From Flammula alnicola (lineage: Eukaryota; Basidiomycota; Agaricomycetes; Agaricales; Strophariaceae), in NCBI GenBank assembly GCA_015499995.1, contig JADNRV010000049.1, positions 62,001-126,000 of the forward strand: a stretch of DNA of 64,000 bases, written 5' to 3'. Position numbers and translations under genes: made by a program. Below are positions 1 to 9,780 of this stretch, piece by piece (within the stretch, counting starts at the first letter, position 1; each line of letters begins with the position of its first letter). The notes under the pieces were generated by a model. That model did not search any database, had not been told where the DNA came from, and saw only the letters and a program-made list of their open reading frames with translations.

Positions 1-86
1 ACGCAGTAGGCGTTGCCGCCGCTTCCGCCAGTCTCCTCGTTGGTGGGGGTGTCAACGATGATGGGGGTGGTGAAGAAGGAATCCAT
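1..86 (-). CDS. Lipopeptide mating-pheromone precursor (B mating-type class), 3' end cut by window edge
   Basis: Reading leftward from the ATG at 84-86, 28 codons are visible. The peptide starts MDSF, has an acidic pair (EE, residues 17-18) after a Pro/Thr-rich stretch, continues GGSGGNAYC, and its next codon begins GT (Val). Basidiomycete pheromone precursors are short, commonly start MDSF, carry a charged dipeptide that marks maturation about 10-15 residues before the C-terminus, and end in a farnesylated CaaX box. This ORF matches up to C-V, but the last two CaaX residues and the stop lie outside the window. The mature secreted lipopeptide would be sensed by a STE3-type receptor. A TATAAAA sits 66 bp upstream. 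No receptor gene is visible; it could lie further left. The call rests on motif recognition only. Confidence 0.82.
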   Translation of the reverse strand, partial: MDSFFTTPIIVDTPTNEETGGSGGNAYC

Positions 87-151
87 TTGTGTTGTGTTGG
101 TGTTGAAGTTGCGAGTGCAACTGGGGAAAATCGGGCCGTTCGATGTCCACA

Positions 152-158
152 TTTTATA
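152..158 (-). promoter_or_regulatory. TATA box of the pheromone precursor gene
   Basis: The minus strand reads TATAAAA here, ending 66 bp before the ATG at 86. This is a plausible core promoter position for a short, strongly expressed pheromone gene. No clear HMG-box pheromone response element was found nearby. Confidence 0.5.
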
Positions 159-1897
159 AGTGAACAGCGCTTTCTGACGGTCAGATCGACGTTCCCGGGA
201 GGTGGGGAGTGAGCGCTTTGCGCAGTCAAAAGTGTAATTGTTCTCGAAGAGCCGGTGCATTTCGAAACAATAAAAGGTATTTTCCTGCGTGCAAAAAGGC
301 TCTAAGAGAAAAAGGGTTCCTCCTCTAGTGCTGAACGTTCATGCAGAGTCTGTAAACACGTTCACAGTTCCGTAGCCAATAACTGACTGATTAGATATCG
401 GTGTCTGTCGGTCCGTAGGGAGAACAAAAGGCCAGCGAGTCAAAACCTTTAGGCAGGTCTAAGAGTAACCCATGTTTGTTTTTTGACGTAAGGATCTTCC
501 TCTGTTCTTGTGATTTTAGGAATGAAGACCGGGGTAGCGTATTAACGGCCTCCAAAACAAATAAAAAGACCGAAAGGTGTGTGGTGGCGCACTCTCCAGA
601 ATCGGCGGGCTTTCCCAGGAACGGCCTACGGAGTCACTGGCACCGCCTTGTGGCCAGGGCCAAAGTGTGAAATTGGCATTTATTGTTTTTTTTTTTTTTG
701 ATCTCGAAAGGATGATCGTCTTCGAGAGTTGAGGAATATAGAGATAGTACACCAGGATGGACATGGAGAGTGAATGTAACTTTAAGTTAGAGAAATAGTC
801 TGAGGCCCAGCTGAGTACAGTGTAGATTGTAAAAGTAGAGCTCACACGACTACAACGAAGGTAATAGCGCCAATTCTGTCTTCGGGACTCTTAAAAAGAG
901 CAATTTCGACCTTTTGAGATGGTGTTATTGGTTTCGAGTCCCCGGCGGTAGTAACAGTATAGCTCTACATGCATTCTTTTGTGAGGAGGATTCGAGGGTT
1001 GCGTACAATTGTCTGAGTTGATCCGAATGTGTCGAAGATGCAGCAGAGATGTACGTCCCTGCGTCGTGCAACGTCAAGTTTGATTGTCGAAGGTCGATTG
1101 CATGATCATCGAGTCTCTAGTGTCCCCGGATGAACACTCGCGGCTTGCCAAACCGTATGAGCCGAGGCTGATATGCATACGTCAATTTCCTCCTAATATA
1201 CTTATCACCGAAGATCTCTTCGCGTGAAAAATCTCGAGACCTTGCAGAGTTATTGCAGAGACCCGGCCGGCCGCGTCGAAGGGGCTCTAACGGCACAGAT
1301 TTGAGGGTTGATATTAACTTTAGCGAGACGAAGGGCTGGCTGAAGTTTGCGAATGAATGAATAATTCATCTATTTGAAAATAGATGAGGGCCCAAATGTC
1401 ATGTGTGATGTAGGGCGCCTGGGGTACTAATAGGTGAATGGTCTTTTTTGCGGTGAGTGAGTGCAGAAGAAATGCGGGAGAGGTGAGTTAAAAAAAAAAA
1501 TAACCAATGGGATTCATGAAACGGACACCTTCAGCAATTGTCAACCTCTCAGCTCCATTGTCCAAGGTGCGCTTCATTTTAAGAACCATATAGGATCGAC
1601 GAATGGGAGTCCAAGTTTGTAGCAGATCGTAGGCCGACGTCAAACACGCAATACAAGCTGGCAGCAAGGGGCTCCATTCTAGTCTTCTGAGTGATAGTTC
1701 CGAAGTTATGGGCCCATTTGCCTCGTGTATGACGCGTGTCACACTGAATGGACTGTCCGGGAAGTGGCTGGAGGACAGCTAGGAGAGGGTTGTGCATGTG
1801 AGTGTTGAAGACTCATTGCCGGTCATAGCCACTTTAAAAGCGAGAGGGATGGCAGTGAAGAATGAGGTACACAGTCTGCGTGGCGGTGTCATTGTGA
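159..1897. other. Intergenic region, no gene recognised
   Basis: This 1.7-kb spacer lies between the divergently transcribed pheromone and kinase genes. Base composition is balanced and CpG-containing, unlike the repeats from 6.6 kb on. It has short T and A runs near 686-700 and 1489-1499. Small open frames exist on both strands but none resembles a known protein or ends in a CaaX box. It presumably holds both promoters. Confidence 0.5.
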
Positions 1898-1903
1898 TAT
1901 AAA
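1898..1903 (+). promoter_or_regulatory. TATA-like element upstream of the kinase gene
   Basis: TATAAA lies 76 bp upstream of the kinase ATG at 1979, in the expected orientation. Position is the only support. Confidence 0.35.
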
Positions 1904-1978
1904 CGTCCTCGAGGCCACTTCGGTTTGGGAATCCACATCACTCTGCCTCTGCATCATTCAAGGTCTCCCTTTCACACC

Positions 1979-3878
1979 ATGGGCACCTCCCAAAGCCGAC
2001 CTGAAAGCCACATCGATCGTCTGAAACGATATTCAAAGGCTGACCTCAAGTCACCGCTCAAGTCCGCTTTTGGACGACATTCAGCAGCGACCAAGACAGC
2101 GTCCTCGCAAGAAGGAACCACCGGACACTCGGCCAAGTCTAACGAAAGTGAGGGCACAGCAAGTGACTACGAGACGCCCATCTACGAGACTCGGGGACGA
2201 AGCACGGCTGCGGTGTGTGTCAGTCCATTTTCTGTAGACTTGTACATGGTGGTGGCTGTGTCGAGAGTGGTCAGATTGTATCACTTGTACTCATTCTCAT
2301 TTCCTGTTATCATTCCTTCTTCAACGTCAGCTACAACCACCTCCTCCCCGTTCTCAACCTTCAATGCCTGCTACAGTTCCTTGCCAGGTACGCCCATCTT
2401 CCTCTTCTCATCCTCTCTCTATATCAGACGCCCGTCGCCTGCAGTACCGAACAGGAAAGACGCTTGGCAGCGGCACTTATGCCATCGTGAAGGAGGCTAT
2501 CCATGTACAAACAGGAAAGTACTATGCCTGCAAGGTCATCAACAAGAGACTCATGGAGGGACGCGAACACATGGTTATTTCCTTGCTCCATCCGATCCCT
2601 ATCGATGGTCCTCATCCCTTGACCCTAGGTCCGCAACGAGATCGCAGTCCTCAAGCGCGTTTCTAGCGGTCATCCCAATATTGTCACTCTCCATGATTAC
2701 TTTGAAGTACATGTCTCCTCATTTCTCCCTGTTTGATTTATGTCTTACTTGCTTCATCAGACCGCCCACAATCTCTACCTCTGCTTCGACCTTTGCACGG
2801 GCGGAGAACTATTTGATAGTATATGTGCCAAGGGAAACTACTACGAGGCGTAAGAACTCTCTTTACCGCCCATGTATCTTGCTAAATCGCATTTTCATTA
2901 GTGATGCTAGGGCGCTTCTCCGAACCATCTTCGTTGCAGTGAAATACATTCACGATTCGGGCATCGTCCACCGCGGTATACACTACCCATCTGCATCTAA
3001 TCCGCCTTATCTTATGTCCGTCATGTGCAGACCTGAAACCCGAAAACTTGTTATTCCGTACCCGAGCTGAAGATGCTGATATTATGATTGCCGATTTCGG
3101 TTTGAGCAGAATCATGGAGGAAGAGAAATTGAACCAGTTGACCGAGATTTGTGGAACACCAGGGGTGAGTCTAGTTTGTAGGCGTGGCTCTACATTTTTA
3201 TGTACTGCGACACTACTCATGTGTCTGGTTGCTGATCACTGTTCTAGTACATGGCCCCAGAAATATTCAAAAAGAGTCTGTTTTCGTTACCTGAATCCTC
3301 ATATCGAGTCTCATGATTCATATAGCCGGTCATGGGAAGCCTGTTGACATCTGGGCAATGGGAGTCATCACCTACTTCTTGCTTGCTGGATACACTCCAT
3401 TCGATCGCGATTCGCAGCAACAAGAAATGGAGGCAATCATCGCCGGAGACTACAAATTTGAGCCCGAGGAGTATTGGCAGAACGTTTCCGAGACAGCGAA
3501 GGATTTCGTTAGGACGTGTTTGACTGTCGATCCTGCCATACGGCCCACGGCTGCGGCTGTCCTGCAACACAAGGTATGTTTCTTTGTTTCTTGATTGTCG
3601 TTGAAAGTTTTGACCGTCCTTCAAGTGGTTGGCCTCCGAGAAGCCTCACTTCGTACCTGACCCGACACGTGAAGACGGTGGTCCAGCTGATCTCTTGCCT
3701 AATGTCAAGAAGGCATTCAATGCCAAGAAACTTTGTACGACATCTTCGTGTGTCTGTGGCAAGCCGGGAACAATGCTAAACACATGTTTCTGGTGCAGGG
3801 CGTAAAGCTACTTCTACTATCAAAGCTGTGAACAGGATGGCAATCCTCGCACACGCCGATTCGGGCTTGGCCAAATGA
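1979..3878 (+). CDS. Ca2+/calmodulin-dependent protein kinase (CaMK family), 10 exons
   Basis: Serine/threonine kinase of the CaMK group. Exons fit in frame: 1979-2212, 2331-2573, 2629-2706, 2761-2849, 2902-2975, 3031-3164, 3248-3275, 3326-3573, 3626-3734, 3799-3878, giving 438 aa; introns are 50-118 nt with GT-AG ends. The N-terminus MGTSQSRP is a possible myristoylation signal, followed by a Ser/Pro-rich linker. The kinase domain (about residues 145-410) shows the glycine loop LGSGTYA, lysine in YACKVI, the catalytic HRDLKPEN, DFG, a GTPGYMAPE activation segment, DIWAMGV, and the final IRPTAA. After it comes a basic amphipathic stretch (RKATSTIKAVNRM) in the position of the CaMK autoinhibitory/calmodulin-binding helix. 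The frame then hits TGA at 3876, while exon-like sequence continues in another frame (next entry). Upstream kinase and substrates cannot be told from sequence. Confidence 0.88.
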
Positions 3879-4187
3879 GAGAGAATCTGAACCAATACAA
3901 GGAGGAATCTGCAAGAGTATGTTATTGCTTTTTGTGTATCGTTGAATTTATCCTGATATTATCTGTACAGGAAAACCTGGAGGTATGCTTTGCGAAGCTT
4001 GAGATATCCAAGGACGAGGACACTGACGGGATTACACCAGAGCGTGGATATCACCTATCAAGAAGGACTGGCAGCGAAGCATTCTAATGATATTTCCGCT
4101 GCAAACCACGATGATATTAACAGCAAGCTCGCACGGGCGAGCTTGGACGAGAAGGATAAGACTATTCAGGGAGGTCAGGACAAGTGA
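3879..4187 (+). pseudogene. Out-of-frame C-terminal tail exons of the kinase
   Basis: Immediately at the kinase stop, the +2 frame starts MRENLNQYKEESAR, then GT-AG boundaries would join ENLE and a last exon coding VDITYQEGLAAK to a TAA-type end near 4187 (last residues GGQDK). The tail is charged and looks like the acidic C-terminal extension of fungal CaM kinases. It is one base out of frame with the kinase at the AAA run 3873-3875. Either the genome or assembly lost one A, or the kinase truly ends early and this tail is decaying. Confidence 0.55.
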
Positions 4188-4539
4188 TATGTTTATGATG
4201 GATTGTCTCTAGCCTGAGCCTCCCGGGCCTGTCAGGGAGTTAACGTCGAAAGTGATTCCCAATTTATGGTGGACCATACTGGATATTGATCGATCTAGGA
4301 GGGTACCTAGTACTATTATACATACAATCTCTGCGCTATTAGTCCCTCCGAATCACCGTCTTGAAATTGAGGAAGTCGCTGCTTCATCGTTCCAATCCTC
4401 ACATAAAATGCTACCCAGACCTGACACGGAACACTTCCTCAAAGTAAGTATCATCTAGCTATAAACCGTCACGACTCCTCGTCCATGCGCACAACTTGCC
4501 AACCCATCGTGTTCAAGCAAATCCGAAAGTAGCAAATGA
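4188..4539. other. Convergent spacer between kinase and csn3
   Basis: The 3' ends of the plus-strand kinase and minus-strand csn3 face each other here. No further gene or repeat is seen. Confidence 0.5.
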
Positions 4540-6366
4540 TCACGCATACACGTTCTCGTCCCAAAACTGCTGCGCGTTCATATTCGCAAAGATCTCCTCT
4601 TCCGCTGACGGTGCCCAGGCCGCGTCGTGCGTTTTCACAGCCTGTGTTGGAACAAACGAACATGTTAGGTCACGTAAAAAGGAGAGCGGAGTGACAAGAA
4701 AGAGAAAACGGAATCCAAGAAATAATGCGTAATAATAAGAGAACGAACAACGAACCTTGCTCAAGAATTCCCTACTCCTGCCCATCTCCATCTCCAGATA
4801 CGCGAGGAGCGACGTTTGCTGCTGGACATCCTTGAGCACGCTGTCGACTTGCTCCTTTGTGAACTGTGCAGGCGGATCGGAGAACGTGACTGTGCCGTCG
4901 GCGGAGATTTGGGCGGTGATATCGTTGGATTCGATCTGTACGAAGAATGGGAAGGAGAATCAAAACTAGAATAGAGCTGCTGTGCAGAGGAGGACATCGT
5001 GGAAGAAGAGAAAGGGGAAAACGCCAGCGTACCATGCTCAAAAGCAACGCTCTGACTTCATCCTCTGATTCGATCTTGACCGCCCGTCCGATGTCAGCGA
5101 GGTGCAGCGTCACGTATGTCGCTGTGAGCTTCTTGAGTACCCATCGAGGTGCACGAGCTATGGCTTGTTGGAGGAGCCCGAGGTTTTTATCCTGAAAACG
5201 TCAATCAGCATCAGTATCATATGCCAGGTTAAACAATAAGCGACGAAGGAATACAAGGAATACAACACACCTGCGCGAATGTCTGCCTCTCCTTCTCATA
5301 AATCTCCCTCATCAACGCCGCGTTCTTCGGATACGCATTGATGAAAGCATTATACGCCGTGTTCTTGAACAGCCGCACCAGCTGCGGGTGGGCGTATTTG
5401 GGCAGCGTTGGGACCTTGCCCGCCGAGATCAGCTGCACCAGCCGCAGCTTCTTCAGGGCCTCCATCTGCAGCGCGGCGGGGTAGGTGCCCGGGCTCGTCA
5501 CGCAGATCTCGAAGTACTCCTCGGCCTCCTTCCACCGCTTGAGCGCGGCGAGTGCGATGCCGCCGATGTAGTGGTACGTCAGGCTGTCGGTGTAGTGCAG
5601 GTCCGGGCTGAGCGCGGTGTCGATTTCAGTGATGGGGTGCGAGAGGATGGGCAGGGCCGGGAGGAAGTTGCGTGTTGAGACGCATGTCTAGGAACACGTC
5701 GTTATTGTTGGTTTCTGTTTAAATGAGAAATACGTACAAGAAGGAATATGGAGTGGATGGTAGTGAGATAAGAAGGACTGGGAGGATATCGAGTCACTAG
5801 GTCGTACAGTGGCGGAATGGCCAAGCTAGGCTGCATCGAAGACAACATCAATGTGAGATCGGTCAAAGGTGGGTTGAGAACATACATTTCCGATATGTGA
5901 CGCCAAACGCTGGATCCCTTTCGCCAACTTGGTTACTGTTGATGTTCAGTTCTACTTTCTTTCAATAAGTTGAAAGCCGACACACCACGATCAGGAGCCA
6001 GACGAGCTTGATCTGGGTCGAAGTTGTGGCAGAAATTTTGCACGACTTGCCAGGGAGGAAGCTGGATGCTCGAGAAATTGGCGCCCAGTCTTGCAGACCT
6101 TTCACCAAGAGTCCACGTCGAGCTTCTAACAGACCATTACAGGAAAAGGCCACTCACAAGATATACAGGACAGCAAGACCATACACCCGCACGTCCAACA
6201 GTATCACTGGGTCCTGTCCATCCGACAAGGAGCTCGATAGGATGGCCTCTTTTTTCTCTCGTGGGATGTTTGATTTTAAGATGTTGTTGAGCGATGGGAT
6301 ATGAGTCGTGGAGACAATTTGGGCGAAAAGAGTATCGATGTATATAGGATTGTTCGTGGATGACAT
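4540..6366 (-). CDS. csn3: COP9 signalosome subunit 3 (PCI domain), 8 exons
   Basis: Subunit of the COP9 signalosome, the complex that removes NEDD8 from cullins. Exons on the minus strand: 6366-6158, 6125-5986, 5935-5886, 5830-5738, 5687-5271, 5191-5033, 4935-4756, 4641-4540, all phases consistent, 449 aa (human CSN3 is 423). Diagnostic matches to CSN3 are the FDPDQARLAPDR segment, the TPR-like YHYIGGIALAALKRW and the block KKLRLVQLISAGKVPTLPKY, which parallels the human LILLGKVQQLPKY. The C-terminal part (about residues 300-416) is the PCI winged-helix region. The first intron is only 32 or 35 nt (two possible AG acceptors at 6126 and 6123, both in frame), unusually short. The start ATG at 6366 gives MSSTNNP. 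The gene converges on the kinase. Confidence 0.9.
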
Positions 6367-7199
6367 CTTGAATACTAGGCGTGTGTGGCGCATTCGCAGT
6401 GACTCCCTGCTTTGGGTCACCGCCACCATTATGTAATCATTTCCCATCTCCTCTCGCTTGCTCCACCAACACATGTGAAGAGAAGATATGAGAAACAACC
6501 TCAGGAAGTGCCTAGGAGAAGGAAAAACATTGGCAGGAGGCATACCATCACAGAGGTCATCTCAACAGCTATACAAATATTGTAGTAGAACAAATAGCAG
6601 GCATTGGAAGTGAATGGCATGACAAAGCATACCTGGGGCCATTTAACATTGTTCAATTGACTCTACCCAGTACCCATCCTTATTAAGAAATATTACCTTT
6701 CATAAGTGCAAGTTGGTTGTTGGTTTCTATTTTTGACTGGGTCTTTGGGTGTTGCTTCTTTGAGTGCTCCTTCTTTTACTTAAAAATAGATGCTGAGAAT
6801 TATTGGTTATCTCTTGCTTTATTTGATAAATGACTGATCCCTCCCACTTCTTTACTTAAGTATGTACATTTCCTTATATATATATATATATGTGTGTGTG
6901 TGTATATATATAATATTGTCAATTTGAAAATGATACTGGCCTTCCTTGCAACTGAATAAAATATATTATCAAAAAATAATCTATTTCTTTGCCTTTCAGC
7001 ACTTACACACAATTTTTCTCTCATTATATAACTTCTCATAATTACTTATTTTTTCTACACACAATCATTTATATCACTACATTAAATTACTCATGTTATA
7101 TAAAATCTATTATTATTACTTCATTTACTTCTTATGATGACTTATGTTTTAAATGCACTGCTTAGACTTTTATTGATTTTTTTCCATGAAACTGGCATT
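6367..7199. other. AT-rich spacer at the start of the repeat block
   Basis: Up to about 6600 is csn3 upstream sequence. From 6640 the sequence becomes AT-rich and CpG-poor. A module at about 6645-6830 (CATTTAACATTGTTCAATTG through GACTGGGTCTTTGGGTG to AATAGATGCTGAGAATTAT) recurs, diverged, at about 9885-10030, 12545-12700 and 23930-24000. No gene seen. Confidence 0.6.
6877..6912. repeat. (TA)n/(TG)n microsatellite
   Basis: A run of TA dinucleotides is followed by TG dinucleotides and TA again. Confidence 0.9.
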
Positions 7200-8150
7200 G
7201 CTCACACATCAATCTTCTCTCATAGGTATAATCAAATGGCAATCAATGCCAGTCTGAGCAGTGATTCTAATAAGTGTAAATTATAAGGAATGAATGTAGA
7301 AGGCATAGCTAAACTGAATAAAAGACAAGCTGAGCTCTCAGATGAGGAAGCTCATTCAAATTTACTGATCATTGCAACCATGGCTCTTGTACCAATATCA
7401 TGCCTATACCTGTGCAGCTCTTTACCCTTCCAACTGGAGCTTGGAGCATTTCATATGATTTTTTTTTTTTAAAATCTGTATTTACATCCTTTGAGGTTGC
7501 CTTATATTGGATGTCACATTGTAAACTAGTCTGTCTATCTAAGAATCTGTGATTTATTTGGCATGTATGCATCTCAGCAGAGTAGGTCTTGCCTGGATGT
7601 CTCTAAGTATGTTGATTTTGATTTCATGCATGAGATCTATTTCTTTCTGTAATATTGCTCACTGGTCATCATAGGTGGGGCATAGTTTGAGGAAGTGTGT
7701 GACCATTTCTGGTTTCTTTTTGCATGATTCACAGATTGGTGATTCAGCTTGTTGGATTCTGTGGAGGTACATTCAAAGGGCAACATAACCTGTTCTAAGT
7801 TGTGTGAGGATGCTGGTGTGCTAGTGTTCTAGCTTGTATGCTGATTCTAGAATTTGGAGATGGGCATGGAGGGGTCTATCTGTGATAATCGGCAATACCT
7901 GGGCTGGTTTCAGAAGTTTTCTTCATATATTTTGATTATTTTTGACTTGAGTTTTTGCTTGATATTTCATATAATATATCAATAAATCAGACAGAACTTG
8001 ATTTGCTCAATAGTTGGAATGCAAGCCAATGTTAGAGGCAGTATCTTTTAGAATTTGAGTGAGATTTATTAGATCAAACAGTGAACTCATATTGACAAAT
8101 TATCCAGCTGTTGACATTGGCAAACTTCACCTGTCATCAATATTCAGATT
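7200..8150. repeat. Dispersed repeat R1, copy 1 (interrupted by a LINE tail)
   Basis: Sequences 7220-7459 and 7964-8150 align by eye with the continuous stretch about 9185-9560 (shared landmarks: AAGTGTAAATTATAAGGAATG, GCTAAACTGAATAAAAGA, TTTACTGATCAT, GATATATCAA.AAATCAGA). Copy 1 differs by the 0.5-kb LINE insertion at 7460-7963. Both copies are diverged and carry no intact ORF. Confidence 0.7.
7460..7963 (-). mobile_element. 5'-truncated LINE (3' end with poly-A), with target duplication
   Basis: The plus strand begins with a T run (7460-7470), so the element is on the minus strand with a poly-A tail. It is flanked by ATTTCATATGAT (7448-7459) and ATTTCATATAAT (7964-7975), an 11/12-bp target duplication. 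Minus-strand translation shows the cysteine/histidine motif of LINE C-termini: SPICESC, then VTHFL, then LCP.Y. Only about 500 bp are present, as expected of aborted target-primed reverse transcription. R1 copy 2 provides the uninterrupted comparison. Confidence 0.75.
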
Positions 8151-8788
8151 ACAAAGTAGATAGAGTTGGACCAATTTTCATTTGGATTCTTATGTGGAAT
8201 TTGCAATGCATACAGCCTAAAATAAAGATCCAAATGACAGTCCAAGGACTAAAAATGCACTACTATCACCACCTGTATATATTTAACATCATAATTAATA
8301 TGCAACTTGGGGGTGCTGGCACATTGCAGTTGTTGGGTCCAGTCCCAGCAAGCACTATTCCTCCCAATAGGCCAGTAGTGGGGATGTTGGTGTGCCAGTC
8401 TCTGTAGTGCAGATTTAGGTGATTAACTACCAGTATATACAAGGATCACAAATAATGCAATTAATCGAATCAACAGGAGGGTTTGATAGTGAGAGTGGAC
8501 ATGGGCAGTTTAATAGATGGCAACATTTGTCACACCAATATGAGCCATTCTCAAAAACCTTGCAAGTTGACCAAAGTCTTTATCCTTCCTGTAATTTACT
8601 AAATATAGAATATTCAGGGTATATTTATAAATAGTCATAGTTCTTCATGTCAGGTAGTTAGTTAGCATGCAAATGTTTTTCTAAAGTCTCAAATTTATTT
8701 ATTTATTTTGCCACCCAGGTTCACTGCTCAAAGTTCTTGAAAAAAGAAAAGAAGAAAAGAGTACATGAAATGATATTAGCAGCAAATT
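8151..8788. other. AT-rich sequence, no gene recognised
   Basis: Diverged continuation of R1-type sequence; pieces around 8420-8560 (AACTACCAGTATATACAAGGATC, GGAGGGTTTGATAGTGAG) recur at about 9615-9715. No coding signal. Confidence 0.5.
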
Positions 8789-8887
8789 GAAAAAAAAAAA
8801 ACAAAAAAAAAACAAAAAAAAAAAAACAAAAAAAAAACAAAAAAAAACAAAAAAAAAAAAAAAAAAACAACAAAAAAAAAAAAAAAA
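8789..8887. repeat. A-rich simple repeat (A runs with single C)
   Basis: About 100 bp of A runs interrupted by single C, resembling a decayed poly-A tail or a slipped simple repeat. Confidence 0.9.
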
Positions 8888-9169
8888 CTCAATCCATAGC
8901 TATGTAAACACCAGTCCATGTCTCCTTCTGTCACATGAAATCCAGGACATTCACTGATTGCATAGCCACTTGTGCTCATACATGCTATTTTACCTATTGA
9001 CAATGGACAAGGTTGTGTTAATTAAGGGATGAACAAGATGAGAGTTGATCAATGAATGAGCCAGGACTGAGGCTCAACCAAGTTAAAGCTGAAGACTATC
9101 TACTACAACCAACCTACTATTTATACTACAGGAAGCCTTTTATAGTCTCCCAGAAGCCCTTTATCTAAC

Positions 9170-9780
9170 AGCAGTTAGTGCCAGCCTGAGCAGTTATTCC
9201 AGTAAGTGTAGATTATGAGAAATGAATGTAGAAAGCATAGCTAAACTAAATAAAAGATGAGCTGAGCTCGTGGGTAAGAAAGCTCATTTAAATTTACTGA
9301 TCATCACAACTATGACTCTTGTACCAAATATTGTGCCTGTACTTCAGCAGCTCTTTGCCCTTCTAACTAGTGCTTAGCACATTTTATATGATATATCAAC
9401 AAATCAGATAGAACATAATCTGCCCAACAGTTGGAATGCAAACTGATGTTAATAGCAGCATCTTTTAGAATTCGAGCCAGATTTATCAGGCCAACCAGTA
9501 AACATGTATCAACAAATTATCCAGATGTTGACATCAACAGGCTTCACCCATCATTAATATTCAGACTAGAGAATAGATGGGGCACCAGCTCCTCCAGCAC
9601 AGATTCAGGATTCAGACAATTAACTACCCAGTACATACAAGGATGTCAAATAATGCAATTAACCAATCAACTGGAGGGTTTGATAGTGAGGGTGAGCATG
9701 GGCAGTTCGATGGATGGTATGATAGTCATATCATGTGCATCATGTCTCAGTCTCTCTTTTCACTTATAGTCACATAGCTA
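9170..9780. repeat. Dispersed repeat R1, copy 2
   Basis: Uninterrupted counterpart of 7200-8560. It serves as the empty site for the LINE tail at 7460-7963. Confidence 0.7.

Noticed and set aside
476..670. Small plus-strand ORF containing CVVA, like a pheromone CaaX box
   Set aside because: The CVVA is followed by about 30 more residues rather than a stop, and the N-terminus does not resemble pheromone precursors.
1488..1797. Two overlapping minus-strand ORFs upstream of the kinase
   Set aside because: No domain, no coding bias that I can see, and they lie in the likely promoter of the kinase. Treated as chance.
2388..2427. Possible 40-nt intron (GTACGC...CAG) in the kinase linker
   Set aside because: Removing it breaks the frame into the kinase domain, while reading through keeps a continuous frame from 2331.
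8776..9003. Minus-strand ORF with long Phe runs
   Set aside because: It is the translation of the A-rich simple repeat.
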